Translations under genes and position numbers: made by a program
The notes under the pieces: model-generated
Seen by the model: only the letters and a program-made list of their open reading frames with translations
Databases searched by the model: none
Told to the model about the DNA's origin: nothing
Assembly: GCF_001571245.1 (NCBI RefSeq)
Contig: NZ_BCTK01000008.1
Span: forward strand, 186,001-250,000
Origin: Achromobacter piechaudii NBRC 102461
Lineage (GTDB): Bacteria; Pseudomonadota; Gammaproteobacteria; Burkholderiales; Burkholderiaceae_B
Direction: 5' to 3'
Length of the DNA: 64,000 nucleotides
Shown here: positions 1 to 9,330 of the stretch, piece by piece
Position numbering within the stretch: position 1 is the first letter of the stretch
Layout: every line of letters starts with the position of its first letter

Positions 1-704
1 TGATCCTGCATACCGGCGATCCGGAAGACACGCTAAAAAGCCAGTTCGGCGGCTATGCCGAACAACTGACACAGGCGGCAGGGCTGACCGCCGACGCGGT
101 CCGTATCGTCGCCGTGCACGAAGGCCAGCGCCCCGAATCGCCCGCGCATTACCGCGCGGCCCTGATCACCGGTTCGCCCGCCATGGTCACGGACAAGGAA
201 CCCTGGAGCGAAGACACCGCCGCCTGGCTGCGCGAGGCCGCCGCCGCCCAATTGCCCATGTTCGGCGTGTGCTACGGCCACCAACTGCTGGCCCACGCGC
301 TGGGCGGCAAGGTGGGCTACAACCCGGCCGGACGCGAAGTCGGTACGCAGACCGTCGAGTTGCTGCCGCCCGCCTCGGGCGACAAGCTGCTGGCCGGCCT
401 GCCCGGCACCTTCCCCGCCCAGATGCTGCATGCCCAGACCGTGTTGCAACCGCCGCCCGGATCGGCCGTGCTGGCGCGTTCGGATCTGGACGAACACCAG
501 ATGATCCGGATCGGACGCAACGTGTTCTCCACCCAGTTCCACCCGGAATTCGGCCCCGATTTCATCCGCGCGCACCTGGATCGCTATAGCCGCCGTTACG
601 CCGCCGAAAATTTGGACATTCCCGACCTGACCGCGAACGTGCGCGCAACGCCCGTGGCCGGGGGGCTGCTGCGCCGTTTCCTGGATACCTACGCGCCGGC
701 CTGA
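1..704 (+). CDS. Class I glutamine amidotransferase (5' end outside window)
   Basis: This is a GMP-synthase-like class I glutamine amidotransferase, which normally releases ammonia from glutamine for a partner reaction. The reading frame is open from base 3 and about 233 residues are visible. The catalytic cysteine lies in FGVCYGHQ (codon 270-272) and the catalytic histidine in HPEF (codon 540-542), so the active site looks intact. The visible part begins ILHTGDPED, typical of the extreme N-terminus of this family, and the first two bases (tg) could be the end of an ATG or GTG start. Perhaps only one base is therefore missing. The substrate is not evident. The next gene follows on the same strand after a gap of about 95 bases. 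Confidence 0.85.
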   Translation, partial: ILHTGDPEDTLKSQFGGYAEQLTQAAGLTADAVRIVAVHEGQRPESPAHYRAALITGSPAMVTDKEPWSEDTAAWLREAAAAQLPMFGVCYGHQLLAHALGGKVGYNPAGREVGTQTVELLPPASGDKLLAGLPGTFPAQMLHAQTVLQPPPGSAVLARSDLDEHQMIRIGRNVFSTQFHPEFGPDFIRAHLDRYSRRYAAENLDIPDLTANVRATPVAGGLLRRFLDTYAPA

Positions 705-798
705 GCCGCGCCGCGCAATATCCGGAGTGCGGCGGCCGGCGGGGTTTGAGAACATGGATCCCAAGCGCAACCCATCACGCGCCTACCAGGAGTCATTG

Positions 799-1644
799 AT
801 GAGCCCCGCCGCCGCACCCTTGAGCAAACAGCACGCCACCGCCGTCGAACGCGCCTGCCGCGCGCTGGAGGCCGATCAGCCGCCCGACCTCTCCACGCTG
901 GCCGAACAGGCCGGCATGAGCCGCTTTCATTTTCATCGCGTCTTCAAGGCAGCTACCGGCATTACGCCCAAGGCCTACGCCAACGCGCTGCGCGCCGCCC
1001 GCGCGCGCCAGCAACTGGAAAGCAGCGCCAGCGTCACCGACGCCATGTATGACGCCGGCTTCAATTCCAGCGGACGCTTCTACGAAGCCGCCCCCGCCAT
1101 CCTGGGCATGACGCCCACCACGTTTCGCAAAAACGGCGAAGGGCTGGACATCCGCTTCGCCGTCGCGCAGTGTTCGCTGGGCGCGCTGCTGGTGGCCGCC
1201 ACCCCCACCGGCATCTGCGACATCTCGCTGGATGAAGATCCCGAACAACTGGTGCGCAACCTGCAAGACCGCTTCAAGGCCGCTCGCCTGATCGGCGCGG
1301 ACGCCGAATTCGAAACCTGGGTGGCCGCCGTGGTGAGCTTCGTCGAAGACCCCTCGCGCGGACTGGACCTGCCTCTGGACGTGCGCGGCACCGCCTTCCA
1401 GCGCCGGGTATGGGAAGCGCTGCGCGACATTCCGGTGGGCACCACGACCACGTACACGCAGGTCGCCGAACGCATCGGCCTGCCGCGCGCCGTGCGTGCG
1501 GTGGCGCGCGCCTGCGCCACCAACAGCATCGCGCTGGCCATCCCCTGCCATCGTGTCGTGCGTACGGACGGATCGATGGCGGGTTACCGCTGGGGCATCG
1601 ACCGCAAGCGCGAGCTGATCGCACGCGAATTGAAAGCGGCCTAG
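799..1644 (+). CDS. ada: Ada-type regulator/O6-alkylguanine-DNA alkyltransferase lacking the N-terminal Ada domain
   Basis: Predicted to remove alkyl groups from O6-alkylguanine in DNA by transfer to its own cysteine, and to act as an AraC-type activator. Residues 1 to about 110 form an AraC-family helix-turn-helix region (MSRFHFHRVFKAATGITPKAY). A methyltransferase N-terminal region follows, then the catalytic MGMT domain with the acceptor Cys250 in PCHRV. The start at 799 is chosen because it is preceded by AGGAG (788-792); the frame is open upstream but without homology. At 281 residues it lacks the roughly 80-residue zinc-binding domain of E. coli Ada that senses methyl phosphotriesters, so activation must differ. 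A bidirectional terminator follows. Confidence 0.88.
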   Translation: MSPAAAPLSKQHATAVERACRALEADQPPDLSTLAEQAGMSRFHFHRVFKAATGITPKAYANALRAARARQQLESSASVTDAMYDAGFNSSGRFYEAAPAILGMTPTTFRKNGEGLDIRFAVAQCSLGALLVAATPTGICDISLDEDPEQLVRNLQDRFKAARLIGADAEFETWVAAVVSFVEDPSRGLDLPLDVRGTAFQRRVWEALRDIPVGTTTTYTQVAERIGLPRAVRAVARACATNSIALAIPCHRVVRTDGSMAGYRWGIDRKRELIARELKAA

Positions 1645-1670
1645 TTCCCGCGCGCTGGCCCCAAGAAAAA

Positions 1671-1704
1671 ACCCCGCGTCCCTTCCAGGACGCGGGGTTT
1701 TTTA
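1671..1704. terminator. Bidirectional rho-independent terminator between ada and ppsA
   Basis: A perfect 11-bp stem (ACCCCGCGTCC / GGACGCGGGGT) closes a six-base loop and is followed by a T-run on the plus strand. It is preceded by an A-run that serves as the T-run for the minus strand. It lies between the convergent stops of ada and ppsA and can serve both. Confidence 0.9.
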
Positions 1705-1721
1705 TCTGAAACGCCAGCCGA

Positions 1722-4088
1722 TTACTGCTTGGCCAGACGCTGCCAGGTGTCGACAACGGTATCCGGGTTGAGCGACATCGACAGAATGCCCTCGTCCTTG
1801 AGCCATTGCGCGAAGTCCGGGTGGTCGCTGGGGCCTTGGCCGCAGATACCGACGTACTTGTTGGCGGCCAGGCAAGCCTTGATCGCACGACGCAGCATGA
1901 ACTTCACGGCTTCGTCGCGTTCGTCGAAGTCGGCGGCCAGCAGTTCCATGCCGGAATCGCGGTCCAGGCCCAGGGTCAGCTGGGTCATGTCGTTGGAACC
2001 GATCGAGAAGCCGTCGAAGTACTGCAGGAATTCGTCGGCCAGGATGGCGTTGGACGGCACTTCGCACATCATGATCAGCTTCAGGCCGTTTTCGCCGCGA
2101 GCCAGGCCATGCTTGGCCAGCAGGTTCACGACCTTCTCGGCCTGACCCACGGTGCGCACGAACGGCACCATGATTTCAACGTTGGTCAGGCCCATGTCGT
2201 CGCGGACCTTCTTGAGCGCTTCGCATTCCATGCGGAAGCACTCGGCGAAATCCTCGGCGATGTAGCGCGATGCGCCACGGAAGCCCAGCATGGGGTTCTC
2301 TTCCTCGGGCTCGTAGCGCGAACCGCCAACCAGCTTGCGGTATTCGTTGGACTTGAAGTCCGACATGCGCACGATGACCGGCTTGGGGTAGAACGCGGCG
2401 GCAATCGTCGCGACGCCTTCGGCCATTTTTTCGACGAAGAACGCGCGCGGGCTGGCGTGGCCACGGGCGGCCGATTCAACGGCCTTCTTCAGTTCGCCGT
2501 CCACGTTCGGGTAGTCCAGGACTGCCTTCGGGTGGATGCCGATGTTGTTGTTGATGATGAATTCCAGACGCGCCAGGCCCACGCCGCCGTTGGGGATCTG
2601 GGCGAAGTCGAACGCCAGTTGCGGGTTGCCCACGTTCATCATGATCTTCAGATCGATGGCGGGCATTTCACCACGGCGCACTTCTTCCACTTCGGTTTCG
2701 ATCAGGCCGTCATAGATGCGGCCTTCGTCGCCTTCCGCGCAAGACACGGTCACGGCCTGGCCTTCCTTGAGCAGGTCGGTGGCGTTGCCGCAACCCACGA
2801 CTGCCGGAATGCCGAGTTCGCGCGCGATGATCGCGGCATGGCACGTACGGCCGCCACGGTTCGTCACGATGGCCGAGGCGCGCTTCATCACGGGTTCCCA
2901 GTTGGGGTCCGTCATGTCGGTGACCAGCACATCACCCGGCTGAACCTTGTCCATGTCGGAGATGTCGCCCACCACGCGGACCGGGCCTGCGCCGATCTTC
3001 TGGCCGATGGCACGGCCGGTGATCAGGACCTGGCCGGTGGCCTTCAGGCGATAGCGCTGCTGCACGTCATTGGCGCCCTGCTGCGACTTCACCGTTTCCG
3101 GACGCGCTTGCAGGATGTAGATCTTGCCGTCGACGCCGTCACGGCCCCATTCGATGTCCATCGGACGCTGGTAGTGCTTTTCGATGATGACGGCGTAACG
3201 GGCCAGTTCGTTGACCTCGTCGTCGGTCAGCGAGTAGCGGTTGCGCTCGGACACGGGCACGTCAACGGTACGCACGGCGCGGCCTTCCGGACGCTCCGGG
3301 TCGAATTCCATCTTGATGAGCTTGGAGCCGATGCGGCGGCCGACGATGGGGAACTTGCCTTGGGCCAGCGTGGGCTTGAAGACATAGAACTCGTCGGGGT
3401 TGACCGCGCCTTGCACGACGGTTTCGCCCAGGCCGTAGGACGAGGTGATGAACACGACGTCTTCAAAACCAGATTCGGTGTCGATGGTGAACATGACGCC
3501 GGCGCTGCCCTTGTCGGAACGCACCATGCGCTGGATGCCGGCCGACAGTGCCACGTCAGCGTGGGCATAGCCCTTGTGCACGCGATAGGAGATGGCGCGG
3601 TCGTTGTACAGCGAGGCGAACACGTGGCGGATCTTGTCCAGCACGTCGTCGATGCCCACGACGTTCAGGAAGGTTTCCTGCTGGCCGGCGAACGAGGCGT
3701 CGGGCAGGTCTTCGGCCGTGGCGGAGGAGCGCACGGCAAACGAGCCCTTGCCGTCAGCGTCGAGCTTGGCGAAGGCTTCACGGATCTGCTTTTCGAATTC
3801 AGCCGAGAACGGCGCATCGACGATCCATTGGCGGATCTGCGCGCCGGCGGTGGCCAGCTCGCGCACGTCTTCGGGGTTCAGCGTGGTCAGGCGTTCAGCG
3901 ATGCGCTGATCCAGGCCCGAGGCCTTCAGGAAATCGCGGAAGGCGTCGGCGGTCGTGGCAAAGCCGCCCGGCACGCGGACACCCGCGCCAGACAGCTGGC
4001 TGATCATTTCGCCTAGTGATGCGTTCTTGCCTCCTACCGAGTCCACGTCCGTCATGCGGAGCTGCTCGAACAAAACAACATACGACAT
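1722..4088 (-). CDS. ppsA: Phosphoenolpyruvate synthase
   Basis: Converts pyruvate and ATP to phosphoenolpyruvate, AMP and phosphate, feeding gluconeogenesis from three-carbon acids. The 788-residue protein has the family's three parts: an N-terminal ATP-grasp domain ([11 protein letters not shown] near residue 20), a central swivelling domain with the phosphorylated histidine in [10 protein letters not shown] near residue 420, and a C-terminal PEP/pyruvate barrel ([11 protein letters not shown], then [11 protein letters not shown] with the conserved cysteine). The ATG at 4088 is chosen over an in-frame GTG nine bases upstream because AAGGTGA sits just ahead of it. It is transcribed away from ppsR, its regulator. 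D-lactate dehydrogenase elsewhere in the window would supply its substrate pyruvate. Confidence 0.97.
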   Translation of the reverse strand: MSYVVLFEQLRMTDVDSVGGKNASLGEMISQLSGAGVRVPGGFATTADAFRDFLKASGLDQRIAERLTTLNPEDVRELATAGAQIRQWIVDAPFSAEFEKQIREAFAKLDADGKGSFAVRSSATAEDLPDASFAGQQETFLNVVGIDDVLDKIRHVFASLYNDRAISYRVHKGYAHADVALSAGIQRMVRSDKGSAGVMFTIDTESGFEDVVFITSSYGLGETVVQGAVNPDEFYVFKPTLAQGKFPIVGRRIGSKLIKMEFDPERPEGRAVRTVDVPVSERNRYSLTDDEVNELARYAVIIEKHYQRPMDIEWGRDGVDGKIYILQARPETVKSQQGANDVQQRYRLKATGQVLITGRAIGQKIGAGPVRVVGDISDMDKVQPGDVLVTDMTDPNWEPVMKRASAIVTNRGGRTCHAAIIARELGIPAVVGCGNATDLLKEGQAVTVSCAEGDEGRIYDGLIETEVEEVRRGEMPAIDLKIMMNVGNPQLAFDFAQIPNGGVGLARLEFIINNNIGIHPKAVLDYPNVDGELKKAVESAARGHASPRAFFVEKMAEGVATIAAAFYPKPVIVRMSDFKSNEYRKLVGGSRYEPEEENPMLGFRGASRYIAEDFAECFRMECEALKKVRDDMGLTNVEIMVPFVRTVGQAEKVVNLLAKHGLARGENGLKLIMMCEVPSNAILADEFLQYFDGFSIGSNDMTQLTLGLDRDSGMELLAADFDERDEAVKFMLRRAIKACLAANKYVGICGQGPSDHPDFAQWLKDEGILSMSLNPDTVVDTWQRLAKQ

Positions 4089-4269
4089 TGAAGTCACCTT
4101 TTACAATGGAATGAAAGCGAGTTAGGTCAAAGCACGAAACAAGCCCGAAACCTGGCTTTTTCAGACGCTGACCAAACTGGCCTTGGACCGCCCTTGGGGT
4201 GACTTATAGGGGCCTGATTGTACTCGTTGGAGTACGCTCGGCCATCTGACTGGTTGGAATTTTTTACAC

Positions 4270-5097
4270 ATGACATCTACCCCGATCGCACGCACGGTAT
4301 ACATCGTTTCTGACAGTACCGGCATCACTGCCGAGACGTTCAGCCAATCGGTGCTGTCCCAATTCGAAGAGGTGGAATTCAAGCCGGTCCGCCTGCCGTT
4401 CGTGGACACCCTGGAAAAAGCCGCCGAAGTCGCCATGCGCATCGACCGCAGCGCCCTGGAAGCCGGTGTGCCCCCCATTGTGTTCAGCACGCTGGTCAAC
4501 CCCGAGATCCTGGCCCGAGTTCGCCAGGCGAACGGCATTTTCATGGACCTGTTCGGCACCTTCGTCAGCCACATCGAGCAGGCGCTGGGCCTGAAGTCCA
4601 GCCATTCCATCGGCCGCTCGCACATGCAGGCCAATTCTGAAAAGTACCGCAATCGTATCGACGCCATCAACTTCAGCCTGGCGCATGACGACGGTCAGTT
4701 CGTCAACCAGCTGGATCAGGCCGACGTCATCCTGGTGGGCGTGTCCCGCTGCGGCAAGACGCCCACCAGCCTGTACCTGGCGATGCAATACGCCATCAAG
4801 GCCGCCAATTTCCCCCTGACGCCGGACGATTTCGAGCGCGGCACCCTGCCCTCGACCATCGCTCCGCACCGCGCCAAGCTGTTCGGCCTGTCGATCCAAC
4901 CCGAACGCCTGGCCGAAGTGCGTAACGAACGCCGCCCGAACAGCGGCTATGCCAAGCTTGAGCAGTGCCGTTACGAAGTCGCCGAAGCCGAACGCATGAT
5001 GCGGCGCGAAGGCATTTCCTGGCTGTCCAGCACCACCAAGTCCATCGAAGAGATCGCGACGACGGTGCTGCAGGAAGTGGGGCTGGATCGGGGCTGA
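4270..5097 (+). CDS. ppsR: PEP synthase regulatory protein (bifunctional kinase/pyrophosphorylase)
   Basis: DUF299 family protein that inactivates PEP synthase by ADP-dependent phosphorylation and reactivates it by phosphate-dependent dephosphorylation. The 275-residue protein shows the N-terminal motif VSDSTGITAET and the P-loop-like GVSRCGKT (residues 157-164), followed by the conserved TPTSLYLA. It is divergent from its target ppsA across 181 bases. That intergenic stretch contains a perfect six-bp dyad (GTACTC, four-base loop, GAGTAC; 4220-4235), which could be an operator, but I could not identify a convincing promoter. The start codon has no strong ribosome-binding site. Confidence 0.95.
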   Translation: MTSTPIARTVYIVSDSTGITAETFSQSVLSQFEEVEFKPVRLPFVDTLEKAAEVAMRIDRSALEAGVPPIVFSTLVNPEILARVRQANGIFMDLFGTFVSHIEQALGLKSSHSIGRSHMQANSEKYRNRIDAINFSLAHDDGQFVNQLDQADVILVGVSRCGKTPTSLYLAMQYAIKAANFPLTPDDFERGTLPSTIAPHRAKLFGLSIQPERLAEVRNERRPNSGYAKLEQCRYEVAEAERMMRREGISWLSSTTKSIEEIATTVLQEVGLDRG

Positions 5098-5100
5098 AAA

Positions 5101-5136
5101 AAAACCTGGGCGCGCTATCGGCGTGCCCAGGTTTTT
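5101..5136. terminator. Bidirectional rho-independent terminator after ppsR
   Basis: An 11-bp stem (AAAACCTGGGC / GCCCAGGTTTT) starts four bases after the ppsR stop, with a 13-base loop and flanking A and T runs, so it can work on both strands. A second hairpin (AGCGCTT, five-base loop, AAGCGCT; 5148-5166) lies just past the stop of the minus-strand lipoprotein gene. Confidence 0.85.
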
Positions 5137-5177
5137 GGCTCGGTTCAAGCGCTTAGAGAAAGCGCTACAGGAAGGTC

Positions 5178-5648
5178 TTAGTAGCCGGACATTCTTTCGG
5201 GAGTGGCCGCGCCCCAATACCGCAGGCCGCGCATTTCGTTTTCGGCGACTTCCGCAGGGTCGACCAGTTGCATCGACAGCTTGCCGACCGCGCCCGTCGC
5301 ACCGTACACCTCGGCCATGACGCGCACATATCGCGTCTGGCCCGGGTCCAGCATGAAGCTCACGCCGTCGCCCGTCCAGTACAGGTTGGTCACCACGTAG
5401 CTGCCAGCGGGCCGGTCGACGAAAAAGAAACTGCCCGGCTTGTTTCGGCCCACCACTTCATTGTTGACACGCAGCTTCTGCTGCGCGGCCGCCAGATTGG
5501 TGGGTTGCGGCTGATAGAAATAGATGCGGCCATTGCCTTGGGCAATCGGCGGCATCTGGCCATGCAGCGCGTCGAACTTTGGGCCTGCGCATCCGGCCAG
5601 CAGTACAGCCACGACGGCCCCTGCGACAAGCTTGAACCACGATTTCAT
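5178..5648 (-). CDS. DUF2846-type lipoprotein
   Basis: Predicted lipoprotein of 156 residues. A signal peptide (hydrophobic stretch after MKSWFK) ends in the lipobox LAGC with the lipidated Cys19. The mature part contains GRIYFYQP and KPGSFFFVDRPAGSYVV, typical of DUF2846 proteins, and ends with a conserved RYWGA segment. The protein at 6160-6633 is a clear paralogue: both share GRIYFYQ, the RxKPGxFFFVDRPAG block and YWGA near the C-terminus. Its start overlaps the stop of the preceding lipoprotein gene by four bases (ATGA), implying translational coupling. Function is unknown; an envelope location follows from the lipobox. Confidence 0.82.
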   Translation of the reverse strand: MKSWFKLVAGAVVAVLLAGCAGPKFDALHGQMPPIAQGNGRIYFYQPQPTNLAAAQQKLRVNNEVVGRNKPGSFFFVDRPAGSYVVTNLYWTGDGVSFMLDPGQTRYVRVMAEVYGATGAVGKLSMQLVDPAEVAENEMRGLRYWGAATPERMSGY

Positions 5649-6091
5649 TGACGCATCTCCACAGGCAAGGTGACGGGGCGGGCTAGCGGCATGTACGCGC
5701 TTTCGCCAGGCAGGTAAAAGCCAAGCAGTTTTCCAGAGGACGCCACCAGATAGGCTTCGCCCTGGCGTCGCGTCTGAATGGTGAACAGACCGCCCATCGA
5801 GCGGTAGACGTCACCCTGGGGCAAGGCGCCCACGCGCCGCCACTGCGAGGCGGCCGGCAAGGTCACGCTGCTGTCGTTCGGCAAGGGAGCGATGACCACG
5901 CGAGACAATTGGATGGTGTAGACCGGGTCTGCCGCCGCCACGGGCGTCATGCCGACTTTCTGCGTGCTGACCGACATGCAGGCGCTCAAGGCCAGCGCGC
6001 AGGCGCCGGCCAATAGCACTGCCCGGCTCGCGCGAACCACGCGGCCTTGCGAATCAAGACCCTTGAAAATGTGAATCGGCGATGCCGCCAT
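5645..6091 (-). CDS. Small lipoprotein of unknown function
   Basis: A 148-residue protein with an unusually long N-terminal arm (about 20 residues) before a hydrophobic segment that ends in a lipobox-like LSAC. The mature part has no motif I recognise; it has short beta-type stretches such as YTIQLSRVVIAPLP and GGLFTIQTRRQGEAYLV. The start at 6091 (ATG) is chosen because AAGGGG lies five bases upstream; a GTG six bases further upstream overlaps that site. It overlaps the next lipoprotein gene by four bases, so the two are probably made together. It is not similar to its two DUF2846 neighbours. Confidence 0.7.
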   Translation of the reverse strand: MAASPIHIFKGLDSQGRVVRASRAVLLAGACALALSACMSVSTQKVGMTPVAAADPVYTIQLSRVVIAPLPNDSSVTLPAASQWRRVGALPQGDVYRSMGGLFTIQTRRQGEAYLVASSGKLLGFYLPGESAYMPLARPVTLPVEMRQ

Positions 6092-6159
6092 AGCCACCCC
6101 TTGGGAAACTGAAAGCGTGAAGTATATGAGTGCGACCGAGTTTTACAAAACGTGCAGCC

Positions 6160-6633
6160 TCAATATCGCAACCGCTCCCGATCCCGCCAACCCGCGCCCC
6201 AGTACTTCAGATCAGCAAGCGCTTGGGTCGCCAACTCGGCCGACGGTTCGGGCCGCAGCACTTGCCTGCCCCCTTCGACCGCCACGCGTACGTAGAGGGT
6301 CTGCCCTGCTGACAACTCGGCCTTAAGCGCGACGGCATCCGGATTCTTGCGGTCGGTAGCGATGATTACAGTCTGGGTGCCGGCGGGGCGGTCAACAAAA
6401 AAGAACCGACCGGGTTTGGATCGGCCCACCTTGCGGCCGTCGACCATGATGGCGGGTTGCGCGGCATCGGCGCCGCTTGAGGCAGCAAGCTGATAAAAAT
6501 AGATGCGGCCAAAACCCGGCTCAAGCTCGGGAATTCGGGACGACACCTCTGCATAGCGTGGGCCCGCGCACCCCGCCAACAGCAACAGCGCGCCCGTCGC
6601 GGCAAGCACCAACCTGAACAATGTCTTCATCAT
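6160..6633 (-). CDS. DUF2846-type lipoprotein, paralogue
   Basis: Predicted lipoprotein of 157 residues with lipobox LAGC after a hydrophobic signal segment, and the DUF2846 pattern GFGRIYFYQL ... RSKPGRFFFVDRPAG ... DLKYWGAGW. It is paralogous to the protein encoded at 5178-5648. Two ATG codons stand in tandem; the second (6630) has the better spacing to GGGGG. It is the first gene of a three-lipoprotein minus-strand cassette, with a gap of 68 bases to the next gene. Function unknown. It lies between the conserved trmH gene and ppsR. Confidence 0.8.
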   Translation of the reverse strand: MMKTLFRLVLAATGALLLLAGCAGPRYAEVSSRIPELEPGFGRIYFYQLAASSGADAAQPAIMVDGRKVGRSKPGRFFFVDRPAGTQTVIIATDRKNPDAVALKAELSAGQTLYVRVAVEGGRQVLRPEPSAELATQALADLKYWGAGWRDRERLRY

Positions 6634-6697
6634 TCCCCCATTTGGAAAGCTGGCAAGGCGGTGACCGAAGCGATGGCCGGTGCCCGCGAAAGGCGCG

Positions 6698-6726
6698 AGT
6701 ATAAACGGGGCCGGACTTCCTGGCTC
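6698..6726 (-). promoter_or_regulatory. Candidate promoter of the lipoprotein cassette
   Basis: On the minus strand there is a good -10 hexamer (TATACT, 6698-6703), with a weak -35 (GAGCCA) about 17 bases further upstream. Transcription would start about 60 bases before the first lipoprotein gene. Only the -10 is convincing. Confidence 0.3.
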
Positions 6727-6753
6727 GCTTGCAGCAGGAGGGAAATCGAAGAG

Positions 6754-7542
6754 TTAGAGGAGCGCGTTCGCCAGCGCTTGCCGCCGCTGCTCAAACAGGC
6801 AGATCGCAGCTGCCGCGCCGACATTCAGGGACTCCACCGCCGCCATGTCGTGCGGGATGCAGACCTTGTGGCTCGCCGCATCCAGCAAGACCGGATCGAC
6901 GCCTTGGCCTTCGTGTCCAAAGACCCAGGCGCAGCGCGCCGGCAGTCGGCCTTCGTACAGATTCCGCGCGCCGTCCAGGGCGGTTGCCACGAGCGGCACG
7001 CGCAGTCGCGGCAGCAAGGCGGTCAGATCGATATGTTCGTGTATGGCCAGCGCGAAATGCGCGCCCTGGCCGCTGCGCAGGACCTTGGCCGACCAGGCGG
7101 CGGCCGTGCCCGTCGCCAGAAACACCCGCTTCACGCCCGCCGCCGCGCAGGTGCGCAACAGCGTGCCGACGTTGCCGGGGTCTTGGATGCGATCGAACAA
7201 CACGCAGTTCTCATCCACCTCGACGGGCATTTCCGGCGACGGCGGCGTCACCAGAAAAGCCACGCCCTGCCCGCTTTCCACGCTGGCCAGGGACTGCATG
7301 AGACGCGAGTCCAGCGCCAGGCAATGCGCGTCGGGAACGGCGGCGGCAAGCGCCGCGATATCGGGTTGGGAAAGGCGCTCGACGTCGAAGATAGCCTGAT
7401 CTGGCGCGCCGTGATGCTGCAACCAGGCCTGGCACAGATGCACGCCATCGAGCAGCACGGGCGAACCGCGTTTGCCGGCCGTGCCCGCAAGCTTGGCCAG
7501 CGCCTTGACCGCGGGATTGTCGCGGGAACTGATGTGCTTCAT
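6754..7542 (-). CDS. TrmH/SpoU-family RNA 2'-O-methyltransferase
   Basis: SPOUT-class methyltransferase that would transfer a methyl group from S-adenosylmethionine to a ribose 2'-hydroxyl in rRNA or tRNA. The three family motifs are present: [14 protein letters not shown] (motif 1), FGHEGQGVD (motif 2) and the knot-forming [11 protein letters not shown] (motif 3). An N-terminal substrate-binding domain begins with [12 protein letters not shown]. The start at 7542 gives 262 residues and a four-base ATGA overlap with the end of rnhB; a longer frame upstream adds only unconserved sequence. The exact target nucleotide cannot be told from sequence. It is the last gene of the lpx-rnhB operon. Confidence 0.9.
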   Translation of the reverse strand: MKHISSRDNPAVKALAKLAGTAGKRGSPVLLDGVHLCQAWLQHHGAPDQAIFDVERLSQPDIAALAAAVPDAHCLALDSRLMQSLASVESGQGVAFLVTPPSPEMPVEVDENCVLFDRIQDPGNVGTLLRTCAAAGVKRVFLATGTAAAWSAKVLRSGQGAHFALAIHEHIDLTALLPRLRVPLVATALDGARNLYEGRLPARCAWVFGHEGQGVDPVLLDAASHKVCIPHDMAAVESLNVGAAAAICLFEQRRQALANALL

Positions 7543-8147
7543 GGCGTCAGGCCGAACGCCTTGATCGGGGCGAAGCTGCGGCGGTGTTCGGCGCAAGGGC
7601 CGTGTTCACGCAGCATCTGCAAATGCAGCGCGGTGCCGTAGCCCTTGTGTTGGTCGAAGGCGTATTGCGGATACAAGCCGTGCAGCCGCACCAGATCGGC
7701 ATCGCGCGCGGTCTTGGCCAGGATGGACGCAGCGGAGATCGCCGGCACCAGCGCGTCGCCCTTGATGACCGTCTGCACTGTGCAAGCCAGCTTGGGCGCC
7801 TGATTGCCGTCCACCAACGCAAGCTGCGCGGGCACGGACAAGCCCTGCACCGCGCGCTGCATCGCCAGCATGGTGGCGCGCAGGATATTCAAGGTGTCGA
7901 TTTCCTGCACGCTGGCACTGGCGATGCACCAGGCCAGCGCGTGTTCCTGGATCTCCAGCGCCAAGGCTTCGCGCGTGGCGGCCTTGAGCACCTTGGAATC
8001 GGCCAGCCCGTCGATGGGCCGCGCCGGGTTCAGGATCACCGCCGCCGCGTAGACGGCGCCGGCCAGCGGGCCGCGGCCCGCCTCGTCGACGCCGGCCGTC
8101 ACCAGGGCAGGCTGCGCGGGCGCGGCGAACAGGTCAGGCTGCTCCAC
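7539..8147 (-). CDS. rnhB: Ribonuclease HII
   Basis: Cuts the RNA strand of RNA-DNA hybrids and removes misincorporated ribonucleotides. The active-site carboxylates are in [12 protein letters not shown] and LVDGN, followed by [23 protein letters not shown] place the start at a GTG (8147) preceded by a strong GGAGGTGG site. This gives 202 residues, the usual size, and a 14-base overlap with the 3' end of lpxB. The frame stays open further upstream, but that part is arginine-rich shadow of lpxB. It is coupled by ATGA to the downstream methyltransferase gene. Confidence 0.95.
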   Translation of the reverse strand: MEQPDLFAAPAQPALVTAGVDEAGRGPLAGAVYAAAVILNPARPIDGLADSKVLKAATREALALEIQEHALAWCIASASVQEIDTLNILRATMLAMQRAVQGLSVPAQLALVDGNQAPKLACTVQTVIKGDALVPAISAASILAKTARDADLVRLHGLYPQYAFDQHKGYGTALHLQMLREHGPCAEHRRSFAPIKAFGLTP

Positions 8148-9330
8148 CCGCCACCTCCAGAATCGCCTGGGCAGCCAGCGCCGGCGTATCGCGCAGCAAT
8201 TCCTGGTGCATGGCGGTAAAGCGCGCTTCAACCCGCGCGATCAGCGCATCGTCGGTCAGCGACGCCCAGGTCGCCTCGGCCAGCTTGTCGGGCGTGGCGT
8301 CGTCTTGCAGAAGTTCGGGCACCGCGAAATCGCGCAGCAGCACGTTCGGCAGGCCCACCCACGGCAGGTACGGCCGCTGCTGCCCCGACTTCCACGACAT
8401 GATGCGGCGCATCCAGGGCGACAACACGTACGAAATCACCATGGGACGCTTGTACAGCGCCGTTTCCAGCGTGGCCGTACCGCTGGCGACCAGAACCGCG
8501 TTGGCCGCTTCCATGACGGACCAGGCCACCGGCGCCTTGCGATCGCCGCCTGCGCCGTGCAGATCGTCGGCAGTGATGCAGCGCAGGCCGGGCACGGGGT
8601 GCTCGGCCAGAATGGCCTGAAATTCAGCGCGCCGCTGGTCATTGACCATCGGCACGACGCATTGCAGGGCCGGATCTTTTTTCATCAGCAACTGCGCGGC
8701 CTGCAAAAAGCGCGGCGCAAGCAGGCGGATTTCGGACGAGCGGCTACCCGGCAGAATCGCCAGCACCCGCGCGTTTTGATCGATACCCAGGCTCGCACGC
8801 GCTGCTGCACGATCCGGCTCCATGGGAATGGCGCCCGCCAACGGATGACCCACATAGGTCACCGGAATGTTCTCCTTGCGGTAGATCTCTTCCTCGAACG
8901 GGAAAAGCACCAGCATGTGAGACACGGATTCGCGGATCTTGTGGATGCGTTCGTAGCGCCAGGCCCAAATGGACGGGCCGACGAAATGCACCGTGGGCGT
9001 GCCGGCCAGCCGCAACTGGTGTTCAAGCCGCAGGTTGAAATCGGGAGCATCGATGCCCACGAAGACCTTGGGCGGCTCGGCCAGCCAGCGGCGCTTGACG
9101 TCGCGATACGTGGCCAAGAGGCTGGGCAGCCGCTTGAGCGCATCGACATAGCCGAACACGGTCAGCGCGTGCATGGGGTGCCAGGCGTCGAATTCGCGGG
9201 CCTGCATCTGCGGGCCGCCGATGCCTTCGCATCGCACGCTGCTGTCGCGCGCTTGCAGACCGGCAATGATCCGACCGGCCAGCAAGTCGCCCGAAGGCTC
9301 GCCGGCCACCATGCCGATCCGAGTGTTCAT
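8134..9330 (-). CDS. lpxB: Lipid-A-disaccharide synthase
   Basis: Joins UDP-2,3-diacylglucosamine and lipid X to make the lipid A disaccharide at the inner face of the cytoplasmic membrane. The 398-residue protein has the GT19 family features: the N-terminal [13 protein letters not shown], the core [15 protein letters not shown] and the nucleotide-binding region with LPGSRSSEI and [12 protein letters not shown]. It overlaps lpxA by four bases (ATGA) and rnhB by 14, so it is part of a tightly coupled lpxD-fabZ-lpxA-lpxB-rnhB unit. Confidence 0.97.
   Translation of the reverse strand: MNTRIGMVAGEPSGDLLAGRIIAGLQARDSSVRCEGIGGPQMQAREFDAWHPMHALTVFGYVDALKRLPSLLATYRDVKRRWLAEPPKVFVGIDAPDFNLRLEHQLRLAGTPTVHFVGPSIWAWRYERIHKIRESVSHMLVLFPFEEEIYRKENIPVTYVGHPLAGAIPMEPDRAAARASLGIDQNARVLAILPGSRSSEIRLLAPRFLQAAQLLMKKDPALQCVVPMVNDQRRAEFQAILAEHPVPGLRCITADDLHGAGGDRKAPVAWSVMEAANAVLVASGTATLETALYKRPMVISYVLSPWMRRIMSWKSGQQRPYLPWVGLPNVLLRDFAVPELLQDDATPDKLAEATWASLTDDALIARVEARFTAMHQELLRDTPALAAQAILEVAGGAA

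Noticed and set aside
1806..4016. Open frame of over 700 codons on the plus strand opposite ppsA
   Set aside because: It mirrors the codon pattern of ppsA in GC-rich DNA, is His/Arg/Val-rich with no domain, and ppsA is unmistakable on the other strand.
4183..4210. Possible ppsR promoter TTGGAC with TATAGG
   Set aside because: Both hexamers match poorly (3/6 and 4/6), so it was not listed as a feature.
5148..5166. Hairpin AGCGCTT/AAGCGCT as a separate terminator for the lipoprotein cassette
   Set aside because: It has no T-run on the minus strand; the adjacent bidirectional terminator at 5101-5136 is sufficient.
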